A stretch of DNA of 64,000 nt from Garcia nutans (lineage: Eukaryota > Streptophyta > Magnoliopsida > Malpighiales > Euphorbiaceae), in contig CANTUV010000015.1 in NCBI GenBank assembly GCA_947685225.1, positions 7,440,001-7,504,000 on the forward strand, in the 5' to 3' direction. Below the pieces are notes generated by a model, which ran no database searches, had not been told where the DNA came from, and worked only from the letters and a program-made list of their open reading frames with translations. Position numbers and translations under genes: made by a program. The first letter of the stretch is position 1; each line of letters starts with the position of its first letter. Shown here in pieces: positions 1-10,394 of the stretch.

Positions 1-564
1 TGATGATAGCATGCTTATTGATTGGTTGTTATTTTCATATTATTGTCTTGAGAAAGCTTGATGTGAATTGAATACTCATAAGAGTTGAGGATTGATTGGG
101 GTGCTAGAGATAGACCTATAAGATCCTTTGGTTTATAGTTCCTTGTTATTAATGCAAGATCTATTTAATTGTGTTTGAGAAGAGATTCCAGCACTCTACT
201 TAGTGATTAGGGATTAATCCACTCGAGAGAGGCTTTAATCTAATTTAGAGGAATGCCAATTCAATTCGATTAAATGGTTTAGCTGAATGGATTGTTCATA
301 AATATTATTGAGGCTAGGGGGATTCAATATCTAGATAGTTCTATCAATATCATTATAAACTCTTTTGTACACAACATTTTATTTTCAGTCATTAATTAGT
401 TGTTTCTAGTTACAACACATCACACAATTATTGATTTGCTAAACAACGATTAAGATTTGCACTAGTACTTGGCCTTGTCCCCAGTGGAACGATAACTCAC
501 TCACTACTATATTACTTGGGCGATCCGTGCACTTGCGGTAATTGCATATAGCACTAACGGCACG
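1..564 (+). mobile_element. Athila-like LTR remnant, 3' part
   Basis: The stretch at about 455-540 ends in a run about a gatccgtgcacttgcggt block, which resembles the end of the R-U5 part of Athila-group LTRs just before the primer site. No primer site follows. Instead, near 565 the sequence switches to the start of a Tat-like LTR (compare the cacccatcca block at 25,534). The left end lies outside the window. The assignment is from remembered family style only. Confidence 0.4.
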
Positions 565-949
565 CATCAGCACCCATCCAGGGATGAAAATATGCCCTTG
601 TAATGTCCAAGTCCATAAATACAATAGGATACCCACCAAAAGGTGAAAACATATTCTTTATAAAATCCTAAAATTTGTAAAATAAATTACATAATTAAAA
701 ATAATTAAGGTACCCACTAAGTGGAAACATGCCTTTTACATATCTTAAAATTCAAATGATAAATCAATATAAAAAATAATTAACAAAATAAATTAAACCA
801 TACAAACATCCACAATAATTAAAAATAAATCATCCATGAAAAAATAAAACATCAATAAATCACTCATCACAAGCTTGAAACAATTAAATCTAGGCTCATA
901 ATCTTTAAATTAAGCATAAGACATGTAAAATTAGAGTTTAATATATGAA

Positions 950-1330
950 TTATGGTTTATAAATGAAAATTAGGATTTTGGTGATCAAAATAGGGTTTTA
1001 AGGAATTAAGGTTTGGAAATTAGGTTTTGGATTTTTGAAAACTAAGATGTTGGATATCTTGAAAAAAGATTAAGTTTTTTAATTTAGAAATTAGGGTTTT
1101 GGATTTTGGGTTTCAGAAATTATATTACTGATATTATGATATTGGGGTTTGAGGTCTTGGATTAGAGTTTGGAAACTAGGGTTTATAGTTTCAAGGTTTG
1201 GGAATTGATTTTACTGGTTAGGGTTTTAAATTTTGGAAAATATGATTAGGGTTTAGGGTTTTTATAAAATTAGGGTTTAGAAAATAATATTAGAGTTGTA
1301 AATAGAAACTAGGGTTTTATTTTAAGCTAC
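950..1330. repeat. cluster of telo-box-like tagggttt motifs
   Basis: About seven tagggttt or aaaccctaa-type motifs are scattered irregularly in AT-rich DNA. The same cluster recurs in LTR D (23,150-23,400) and partly in LTR E (25,860-26,260). It lies downstream of the minus-strand TATA box, so it would be transcribed. Spacing is irregular, so it is not a telomere tract. Confidence 0.65.
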
Positions 1331-1871
1331 GGGACACTTAAATTATAAGAACATAGATTAAGTACTTTATTTCAATATGCTACTATGAATACAAATCAAA
1401 TACTTTGTTCAACACTTGAATGGGCTACTGTGAAATCTAATTTTATGGATATAAATTAAACAAAGTATTAGATACTTAATAAGCTATTGGATATTCAAAG
1501 GGTTTGCAAGGTTATTATAAACTAAACTCATTGCCCATTTATATTTAAAAGTTCAATCCCAATTGCTACCATGTTATTTAAACTTAATGCTAATAAAACA
1601 AGATAATTGGCCACTATAAATTCAAAGTAAATTGAATAATGAATTTCAAACCTCCGTTTGTTGGCTCCACCTAATAGTATGCTGATCCAATCCTTTTGCT
1701 TGCATCATTTTTTGAGTCTCAGTTGAGCAAAGTGAAGGCAATGTCCACTGCCTTCTAGTTTGTTGATGGTTAGTATTTTGTGTCTTTTTTGCTTTGGTTG
1801 ATGGTTGCTTTTGATAACTCAAGCTGCTAAGGTTTTTTTAATTTCTTATTGCTCTTAGGTTCCTTAATCAT

Positions 1872-1881
1872 GTATTTATAG
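1872..1881 (-). promoter_or_regulatory. TATA box of LTR A
   Basis: On the minus strand this reads ctataaatac. Equivalent boxes sit at the same place in LTR B (3,887-3,896) and LTR D (23,927-23,936), which supports it as the core promoter for gag-pol transcription. Confidence 0.55.
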
Positions 1882-2029
1882 AAAAATATATTAGGTTAAC
1901 ACCTTGTGACTGAGCCTTAGTTTAACTCTAACTTCCTATTCAAGCACGACTCCATTATGAAGTATATCAAATTAAATTCTTTCAAATTCGAGGGAAACCA
2001 TGACCATATCGGATTAAAACAAGTTTAAT

Positions 2030-2215
2030 CCAACATAGACCAAAGTCCATATCAAATTAGTAAGTCTAATTTGATATGGACAAGCTCCATATCGAATTAG
2101 TATCAATCTAATTCGATATAGACTTGGTCCATATCGAATTAAGTATGGTCTAATTCGATATAGACCATCCATATCGAATTGGACAAGCCTAATTCAATAT
2201 GGCATGATCCATATC
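2030..2215. repeat. array of alternating inverted TATCGAATTAG motifs in LTR A
   Basis: The motif ccatatcgaattag and its reverse complement alternate with short spacers. The array lies upstream of the TATA box in element sense (U3). Long hairpins are possible. Confidence 0.8.
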
Positions 2216-2417
2216 GAACCAAACTTGCTTTAATCTCAAATCAGACCATTTTAGGATTTTAAAAAATTAAACTGGACTTATTTTAGGCATTATAAAATCA
2301 AACCAATCTAATCAAAAGCTTACAGTAGGTTTAAGCTTATTAAGAATGGACCAATCATGACTTAGGCCTTTTTTAATTGGGATCAGACTAGCTTAAAGCC
2401 AACATTAAGGGTCTATA

Positions 2418-3629
2418 GTTTAGCCCCCTGTTTGAACGATTTGAGACTTCAGTAGAAGAGAGTGAAAAATATTATGACTTTAAGCTAATTTTGGATGGGC
2501 TCTAGACTCAAGGTTGGTTAGGTTCTAGACCTAAGACTGAATTTAGGTTTTGGACGCAAGATTAGTTTGGATTGTAGACCCGAGACTAGATTGGTTAGGT
2601 TTTGGACCCGAGATTGGTTTGGATTCTGGACCCGAGATTGGTTTGAGTTTTGGATCTAAAACTGATTTGGGTTCTGGATCTGAGATTAGTTTGGATTCTA
2701 GACATGAGACTAGTTTGGGTTTTGGACATGAGACTAGTTTGCGTTCTGGACCCGAGATTGGATTTTTTGGATTCTTGGACCCAATTATTGGGCGACTCTA
2801 ATATCCCGATGAAATCTATCAAGTGACAAAAAACCACCAAGTGACTCTAATATCTCAATGGGAAATTCTAATATCCCAAGGGGTTCATCAAGTGACTCTA
2901 ATATCTTAATAACCAAGCAACAAAACCATTGAATGACTCTAATATCTCAACAGGTTATTGGGCAACTCTAATATTCCAATGGGTCTATCGAGCGAATTTA
3001 ATATCTCGATAAAATTACCAAGTGACTCTAATATCTTAATGAGTGAAAACAATCATTGGGTGACTTTAATATCCTAATGAAATTCACCAAGCAACTCTAA
3101 TAACTTGGTAATCAAAACAATCATTAAGCGACTCTAATATCCCGACGACAACTACCAACTTTAATATATTCGTAGGATAGTGAGCCATTCTAATATCTCA
3201 CTAGAAACAAACTTGGATATCATATCAAGAAAAAACTAGGCCATCAAGATACTTCAATAAATCCAATATAGGTTGGGTTTTAGCTCTTCTAGCTTAATTG
3301 TCCTTTTGTTGTTTGAGAATTTTGGCTTTTTTCTAGTTAATAGGTTTTATTCTTCAATGGATTTACTTTATCTCTTCTAGTTGGATTGACCTTCTATCGT
3401 TTGGGAGTTCTGCCTTTCTTTTAGCTAGTTGCTTCAGGTCTTCACCTTTCATAATGGATCTTCATCCTTGAAAATTGGGCCTTTACCCTTCAAAATAGAT
3501 CTTCATTCTTTAGATAGTGAGTCTTCACCCTTCAAAATGGATCTTTATCCTTTGAACATTGGGTCTTTACCCTTGGACATTGAGTCTTCACTCTTTGAAA
3601 TGGACCATCATCAAATCATCTCACAGTGA
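2418..3629. repeat. Tat-like 3' internal remnant with minisatellites
   Basis: After the polypurine tract at 2,418-2,430 comes a 24-bp minisatellite (2,500-2,780), then about a dozen irregular copies of a ctctaatatccc motif (2,790-3,210), then another 24-bp repeat with a cttcaaaatggatctt core (3,430-3,610). Short open frames here exist only because the unit is a multiple of three. No gene is seen. Confidence 0.7.
2500..2780. repeat. 24-bp minisatellite (gggttctggacccgag type)
   Basis: Successive units of exactly 24 bp vary around gatttgggttctggacccga. Arrays of the same unit lie at 4,590-5,360, 21,510-22,085 (inverted), 24,500-24,965 and 27,290-27,640, always just inside the polypurine tract of a Tat-like LTR. 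It is a structural part of this element family. Confidence 0.85.
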
Positions 3630-4499
3630 ATTAAAATGAATTAAATTTAGAACGTACCTTCATTTGTCGGCTCCACCAAAATTAAACGTTGATCAAACAT
3701 CTGTTTGCAACGATTTGGAACTCTGGCTGAGCAAAAACAAAGATAGTATGCTACTGTCTTTGTGTGGTGTATTGTTTCTGGTTTGATAATACGTTGTGTG
3801 TTAATGATTGTTGCTTCACCCTCGTAAGTACTACTAGGGTTTTTCTAATTGTTTCTTGTTGTTGTTCAGTTCTTCATCTTAATCATGTATTTATAGAAAA
3901 ATATATTAGGTTAAACTCTTGTAAACGAGTCTTAGCTTCCAATCTAAGCACGGTTCCCTTTTGAAGCATATCAAATTAAAATCTTTTGAATTCGAGAAAA
4001 ACCATGACCATATCAGACTAAAATAAGTTTAATCCAATATGGTCAAAAGTCCAGATCGAATTGGCAATTCTAATTCGATATGGTCAAGCTCCATATCAAA
4101 TTAGAATTGGTCTAATTCAATATGGGTTTCCATATCAAATTAGGATCAACCTAATTCGATATGGACATGGTCCATATCAAATTAGACTAGTTCTAATTCG
4201 ATATGAACATCCATATCGAATCAAGATTACCCTAATTCGATATGGGCATTGTCCGTATCGAATTGGACATGCCTAATTCTATATGGCATGATCCATATCG
4301 AACAAAATTTGCTTCAAACTCAAATTAGACTATTTTGGGGCTTTTAAAAATTAAATCGAACTTATTAAGCCTTGTAGAACTGGACCAACCTAATCAAAAG
4401 CTTAAAATAGGTTCAAGCCTATTAAGAATGAACTGATCATGACTTAGGCCTTCTTTACTTAGGACCAGACTAACTTAAGGCCAAAATCAAGGGTCTCCA
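3630..4499 (-). mobile_element. Tat-like LTR, copy B (3' LTR of element I, truncated)
   Basis: Homologous to LTR D from its ggctccacc block through the minus-strand TATA box (3,887-3,896) and the inverted motif array (3,990-4,300) to a gggtctcca terminus. A pyrimidine run (4,500-4,512) follows, the polypurine tract on the element strand. The telo-box part present in A and D is missing, so the LTR is truncated. Confidence 0.6.
3990..4300. repeat. inverted TATCGAATTAG motif array in LTR B
   Basis: About ten alternating direct and inverted copies of the ccatatcgaattag motif, the longest such array in the window. Confidence 0.8.
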
Positions 4500-5360
4500 G
4501 TTTGACCCCTGCTTGAACGATCTTGAATTTATTTAGAAAGTAAAAAGCAACATGACTTTGAACTAATTTTGGACAAGGATGGGTTTTGGAACTGGGGATT
4601 GATTTATTTGGATTTTGGACCCGAGACTGGTTTGGGCTTTGGACCATAAAATGATTGGTTTGGGTTCTGGGTCCAAGACTGAATTGGTTTTTGGATCCGA
4701 GACTGGATGGGCTTTTGGACTCGAGACTAGATGGGGTTCTAGACTCGAGAATGGATTTGATTTGGGTTTTGGACCCAAACCTGATTTGGTTGGGCACTTA
4801 GACTAGAGACTGGATTTGAATTCTAGACCCGATGATATGAATGGTTGGGTTCTAGACCCGAGATATGATTGGTTGGGTACTTGGACCCAAGACTAAATTT
4901 TATTTTGGATACTTAGACCCGAAATTGGATTTGATTTGGGTACTTAGAACCGAGACTAGATTTTATTTGGATACTTAGACCCGAGATTGAATTTGAATTC
5001 TAAACTTGAGATTGGTTTGGGTTCTAGACCCGATATTGGATTTGGATTCTAGACCCAAGATATTATTGGTTGGGTTCTAGACCCGAGATTGATTTGGGTT
5101 CTGGTCCCAAGCTGATTTGGATACTGGACCCGAGATATGATTGGTTGGATTCTGGACCTGAGATATGATCAGTTGGATACTTGGACCAGAGATTGATTTG
5201 GATTCTAGACTTGAGACTGAATTTGAGTTCCAGACCTGAGGTTGGTTTGAGTTATAAACCTGAGATTAGTTTGGGTTATGGACCCGAGACTAGATTTAGA
5301 TTATGGACCCATGGTTGGTTGGTTCTAGACTCGAGATTAGTTTGGATTCTGGACCCGAGA
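4500..5360. repeat. polypurine tract (minus) and 24-bp minisatellite of element I
   Basis: The pyrimidine run gtttgacccctgc at 4,500-4,512 is the likely minus-strand polypurine tract. From 4,590 a degenerate array of the gggttctggacccgag unit runs for about 770 bp, the longest copy here. It stops at a cacctgtaaaaaatt block that also ends the arrays at 21,510 and 24,960. Confidence 0.75.
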
Positions 5361-6590
5361 CACCTGTAAAAAATTAATTGTAGTCAGTAAAGCATTTTAA
5401 AAAAAATTGGCCTTTTTTTACTATATATGGATGCCTATGTACTCTTGCCCCCTACTTGGAAAAAATATTTATGAGTCCAAAAAATCTTTTTTAGACACAT
5501 AAAAATATAGACCTACAATAAATATCTATTACTGTGTGTACATGTAATGTGTCTGACATGAATTACTTGAAAGTAAATGTGAATTATTGAAGTGAGACAT
5601 ATATTTTTGAAAAGAGACATAAGGTATTGAAACAAGACATAAGACATAAATTATTGATGTGCATTTACTTTATTTGACTTGTAAGCATGTGAACATACTT
5701 TTTTTAACGTTATTTTAGACTCCATTCTCTATAAATAGGATTTATTATGCATTCATTTCATTCAAACCTTCAAACACTTTCGAGTTTTTAGAAAAAAGAA
5801 AAAAAACTTTGCAAGCTGCTTGTTAAAGATTTTTTTAGCTTATAAAAAAGCCAGTAAATCAACATGCATCTAGGACTGGTTCGCGTATAGATCTTGAATT
5901 GCACACTTACCTCAGAAATAGCATGTTAGATCTGGTTCCAATCCTAGCGGGAATGCACCTCTACCGAAGTTTGAAGAAAAAAACACAGGTATTTCATTTA
6001 TTATTTATTATTGTAATTTTTTTGTATAATTTTTACATACTTTTAGTGCAATTTTATTATTTATAGTATTAAAATAAATTAATGCAAAAACAAAGCTTAT
6101 GTATGAAAATTAATTTTTGAGGATTTAAACATTTGTGAAAATGGACAAAGTAATATGAAAGCATTAATGCAAAAAATTTCTATATATATATGAAGAACTT
6201 TCAGGACTAATTTATTAAAAATATATGAAAAATAAATAATACTAGTGTTAAGACCAACAAATTAATCTATATGTATGAAATCTAATTTTTTTTTATCTTA
6301 GAAAAAATATTAATATTGGCGGTAGATAAATTGATGAAATAATAATAAAAAGAAGGTTTTATGCATGAATAAAATAAAATAAACAAAATACTAGTCATGA
6401 TGCAAAAAATGCTAAAATAAAAAGGAAATAAATGCAATAAAATAATAAAATTATTTGGGTGTTGAAAATAATTTTTTATTGTACATTATATATTTTTCTT
6501 ATTTTTAGTATTTTTTTAGAATAATTAGTAGGACTGATATACTTACTTGGTTGGACTTACCTTTATTATGGTAGTATGATAGCTGTGTGA
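5361..6590 (+). promoter_or_regulatory. promoter, leader and intron region of PMD gene copy 1
   Basis: No protein is encoded. A plus-strand TATA box (tataaata, 5,730-5,737) is followed by a pyrimidine-rich leader (about 5,760-5,988). A plausible splice donor (cacag then gtattt) is at 5,988/5,989, and a long AT-rich stretch before the PMD reading frame looks like an intron. The same block occurs inverted at 20,340-21,500 with its TATA box at 21,141-21,150, so the promoter was present in more than one copy of the family. Confidence 0.55.
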
Positions 6591-8640
6591 TCCACGGTGG
6601 TGGAAACATCCATAAGGCCTGCCTATGATATGAGTGAGTGCCACCGATAGTCCAGAGGATGATCCGAGAGTATGGTTTTGAAGAATTTGTGCTGCAACTG
6701 CCCACCAAGGGATACCAAATTGACATAAGCATAATTCAAATACTTGTCGAGCGGTGAATGGACACCGCCCACACCTTTCACTTGCCTATTGAGGAGATGA
6801 CAATTGGCCCAGTGGATTTTACGATAATAATGAGCTTAAAATGCGACGAGATCCCAGTTCCTTTGACCAACGACATATTGACCACGAACGAGATTCACCA
6901 TTTAATTATTTTAAGGCCCAGGTATAAAGGATCATGAAAGATAAAATATGAATATATCCGACAGTATTGGATGAGGCAGACCCGACCAGTACTTGGTGAA
7001 CGGGTGGAAAGATATACCGGTGGATTTCTAGTATATCTGTTAGCCGCGACAATCTTATGCAGCACTGAGATAGCAATTCAGCTGTCAGTCTTATGTGCTC
7101 TGGTTGATTTTGATCTTGTACCATTTTTTGCTTAGGAAGAAGCGGCATTGCCTATCTTTACCATGGCTTTGATAAAATTGCAAGAACAAAAGGTCATTTA
7201 CAGGCTGGTCATTGCTGAAGTATGAGTTCTTCCCTTTGTTTATTCAAATGATGTATATGAGCAAGTTTGACCCTTTTTGACCATAATAGGAATGGTCGTA
7301 CAAACATAATCTTGTAAAGGTGCCTTTCTTGGGAGATGGGTGGGATACCCGAGATTGAGCCTTTTGTTGTCAGGTCATAGGGAGATGGACGATAATTATC
7401 ATGTGCACTCCCATCGTTATCAGTTGAGCTGCCTGATCTGGGATCAGGTAAAAGATAAAATTAGTATTATCATTGAATATTATGAGAAAAATGACTTAGG
7501 TGAACATTGCTTGGTGGAATGCGAGTGAGAGGGCGAATTGGACCACCAACATGAACAATGCATTACCGATGCAGAACTCCCATCAAATCATTGCCAGGCC
7601 AGTTTCTAGTGGATGGTTTCTTAGTGAGAGAGTACATAACTGGTTCCTTGGCCCTGATAAGAGGTGAGTGTCAGTTAATATTCCAGCATCTGTACTAACT
7701 TGCATATCTATGCCGAAGAATTCTTGGAGATGTGCCCGAAATGGATTTGATATTAATGTACTCTTGCTTCGACCAGACTTGTCATATAGTGAGTTCACGC
7801 AGGACCAAGTTTTTTTTTGAATTTTGAGGTCTATCCTAATGGTGTTAAAAGTTCAGGGGAACAAGGGAATGAGAAGAAGAAGAAGATGATGATGATGAAG
7901 ATTATAACATGGGGGAAGAAGGTGATGGGGAAATGAGGAGGAATATGATGAGGAGGATGGCGATGGTGAGGAAGGTAATGAGGATGAAGAGGAAGAAGAG
8001 GAGGATGAGGAGGACAATGGTTTAAGGAATCCTACTTCTCATGATGATGCTATGATTGGTCTCTCTCAGGTTGATCAGGCATGCTTTTTTATTGATTGTG
8101 CACTTGCATTTGGCTAACTTTTATGAATTTTTGCAGGTGATCGAACATCCAGATGGTTCTGACCAACTAGTGCTGCCCTACTTCAACCATTTTCCTATTA
8201 TGAGCTGTCTTCCCTGTCCTAAGGCTTTGACCTGAGCTATTTGGTTTGTAATCCCTGTTTCCTATTTATATATGCTGAATGTATACATGAAAATTTATGA
8301 ACCTAACTTTTCCTTTTTTTTTTGGCTTACATCGGATGCTTGAAGAACATAACTGGAATTTGCAGGAACAATTGGCTGCCAGCCATTGGCATGCATATTA
8401 CCTTGAATGAAACTTCTGAGACTTCAAATTTCAGAGCTATAAGGATTCTGGTGCATCGTCCTTAAGGAGGTCTTGGATTGATGACCACGATGTGCCACCT
8501 CCCTTTTTAGGCATTGACTATAATAGGACTGATTTTCAGGACAATCAGGACCCGAATACTTCTTTCTCGAGAGGAAACTAGGCAGACGATGTGCCTCCAT
8601 CTCCAACAGGCGTTGAATTCCTCAGGGATCTATTTAATTA
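6590..8640 (+). pseudogene. plant mobile domain (PMD, aminotransferase-like) gene, copy 1
   Basis: Plus-strand exons translate to a protein like the C-terminal PMD of MAIN/MAIL-type and transposon-encoded PMD proteins. A conserved block at 6,659-6,900 contains HTFHLPIEEMTI and PVPLTND. Further blocks at 7,010-7,205, 7,330-7,447 (ends HSHRYQLSCLIWDQ) and 7,515-7,820 match copy 2 (33,390-42,420) in order, with GT/AG introns at equivalent places (for example donor 7,448, acceptor before 7,501). An acidic Glu/Asp-rich stretch from GAA/GAT repeats lies at 7,860-8,020. It is broken: an in-frame TGA precedes MDTAHTFHLP (about 6,756), a TAG sits at about 7,134, and others follow. PMD proteins act in nuclear silencing pathways when host-encoded and are also carried by Tat elements and MULEs; here it is antisense to gag-pol inside a retroelement. 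Function is inferred from family only. Confidence 0.7.
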
Positions 8641-9201
8641 TAGATTGCCCCCTCCTTTATAGTGATTTGGCTTATACTATATTAAGAAACTTGTATTAAA
8701 CTTATTGTACATAAAATAATGGACTATAATAATTTAATGTACATAATATAATATTTTGACTTTTCAAACTCTTTTTTTTATATCCGGACATTTTTTTTGA
8801 ACTTTGAATTTCTTCGTTTCTTTTTACATATATACATATACACTACGATGTTGAATTCATTTTGAATGAATTCGGTATGGATTAAAATCTTAATTAAAAC
8901 AAGAGAACCAATACCCACGCGGATTAGGTTTAAAAAAATTCAATTTCATAATGAATTCAGTGTTACAAATTTCACCCTAATTCGACATGGATAAATTCAT
9001 CCAAACCAAATACAACACGGATAAATCTTCCCTAAACAAATCAGGTTTCACCCTCCTGCTGTATATATCAACCATTAACCCTTTTCCTTAGCAATTATAT
9101 CACTAGTTTTCCTAGAGCCATCCTAAAAATCAGGGTAAAATATTTAGCTTCAATATTTCCTTTTTACAAACCGGCAACAATTTCAATTTTCACATCCCAC
9201 A
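8641..9201 (+). promoter_or_regulatory. spacer and promoter of DUF7745-like gene copy 1
   Basis: AT-rich spacer with no coding content. A perfect hairpin (9-bp arms, 3-bp loop, gaattcatt arms) lies at 8,853-8,873. A TATA box (tatatatc) at about 9,062-9,069 stands 140 bp before the codon equivalent to the start codon, close to the 125 bp seen in copy 2. Confidence 0.45.
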
Positions 9202-10394
9202 ATAGCTGAAGCCAATTTGAAAAAGATAAAGACTTTATTCAAGACCATCAAGGCTACACATTGGGAACAAGTGTCATGGTCTCAACTTAATGTTTTAAAG
9301 TGCTTTCAAAACATAAAGTTGGATCATTCCTTCTTACATGCCATGACTTCCTTTTGGGATGTGAAAACTAGGACTTTCAAGAAAACAACTTTGAAATTTA
9401 TCCTATGATCGAAGAATTTGAAGATATTCTCAGAAATCTTAGCAATGAACTAGTGGCATTACCCATATTGACTTCTAAGACTCATCAAAAGAGGCAAATG
9501 TTGTTTCAACTCTCAAAAACTGAAGTTCTGCAACTGACCAGAGGTGAGAAAATCCTGCTCGGTCCCTTGATTGATTTTTGCACTTCCCATTTGGCTCCTA
9601 CAAAAATGTGGGGGTGCATGTTTTGTCTGTGCTTTCTTGGTCAATTCTTGCTTATTTCTCTTGACGGTGACGTCAACCCACCAGTACTAGATATTATGGA
9701 TCAAATGGAGGGAGGATTTTCACCAGTACCCGAGATTTTGGTAGAAACCTGAGTTGGACTGGATCAATTCAAGATATATTCTTTGAGGAGATTGGCTGAA
9801 AGTCCACTTCTACTTCAGTTAACTGCCTAAACTACCCTTTCGGGTTTTTAATTTAGGCTTTTATTTTTATTGCTCTAATTTTTTAATAGCCTGCCCTTGC
9901 TAGTTTTTGGAATTAGCGAGTTGTCCTAATTTTTGCTAGGCCGCCCTTGCGGGTTTTCAAGCTAGTGGACCTTTTTTTTTAATTTTGGTTCTAACTTTTG
10001 CCTAGACTACCCTTGCGGGTTTTTAGATATAGCGAACTATCCTAATTTTTACTTAGGCTGCCCTTATGGGTTTTCAACCTAACAGGCTCTTTTTTTTAAA
10101 TTACTATTCTTTTTTACAGATCTGGCTACAGGAATGCCTTTGCTTGCTCAACACCCCGTCTGTGGACTTCACCAATATCTACCCCGACATCATTCTACTG
10201 GAAAACTGCTTCATCCTGCTTCTTCATATGCTGAGTGGGTTGATTTGATCCACTCACAAGTTGTAATTAATTTCCGTTGGTTGGTACCTTGGTGGAAGAT
10301 TACCCATGTCACCATTCAGACATATCTGATGTATGTTCCTCTAGCTGCTCTCTACCGAGGCACTTGCTATGATCCTCACCGACTTGACCCCTAA
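9202..10394 (+). pseudogene. DUF7745-like plant protein gene, copy 1
   Basis: Exon 1 (9,202 to about 9,825) codes for a sequence colinear with copy 2 from 43,000, with shared blocks such as HWEQVSW, FLHAM, EEFE, LTRGEKIL and FGPLIDFC-like. The Trp/His-rich start and PMIEEFE-type block resemble the plant DUF7745 family, whose function is unknown. Exon 2 (10,120-10,394) carries WLVPWWK and TYLMYVPLAALYRGTCYDP and ends at TAA. The intron between them (9,826-10,119) ends in tttacag. Breaks: the start codon is ATA where copy 2 has ATG; a frame change near 9,400 splits exon 1; the donor reads ttaact instead of gtaact; and a stop lies at 9,750. Lies antisense to and converging on the pol 3' end. The family call is tentative; homology between the two copies is plain. 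Confidence 0.6.
9820..10095. repeat. degenerate tandem repeat inside the DUF7745-like intron
   Basis: Four to five units of about 60-70 bp share a core ctgcccttgcgggttttc followed by an ctagcgagc-type tail. Related units recur at 10,770-10,910 beyond the gene, at 43,620-43,900 (copy 2 intron) and at 44,565-44,670. Confidence 0.7.

Larger units (their letters stand above)
565..2417 (-). mobile_element. Tat-like Ty3/gypsy LTR, copy A
   Basis: This LTR is read on the minus strand. It begins (plus-strand right end) at a gggtctata block, the worn form of gggtctaca seen at 27,224-27,232, next to a pyrimidine run that is the polypurine tract on the element strand. It shares with LTRs B, D and E a conserved ggctccacc block and with B and D an array of TATCGAATT motifs; a minus-strand TATA box is at 1,872-1,881. 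The 3' end of the LTR is missing where it meets the Athila-like remnant. Confidence 0.6.

Noticed and set aside
950..1330. Interstitial telomere tract
   Set aside because: The tagggttt motifs are irregular in spacing and mixed with unrelated AT-rich sequence, and recur inside LTRs.
2550..2840. Open frames with 8-residue repeats on both strands, also at 4,459-4,806, 5,181-5,369, 21,472-21,663, 24,588-24,926 and 27,296-27,598
   Set aside because: They exist because the 24-bp minisatellite unit is a multiple of three; frames are open on both strands and have no conserved start.
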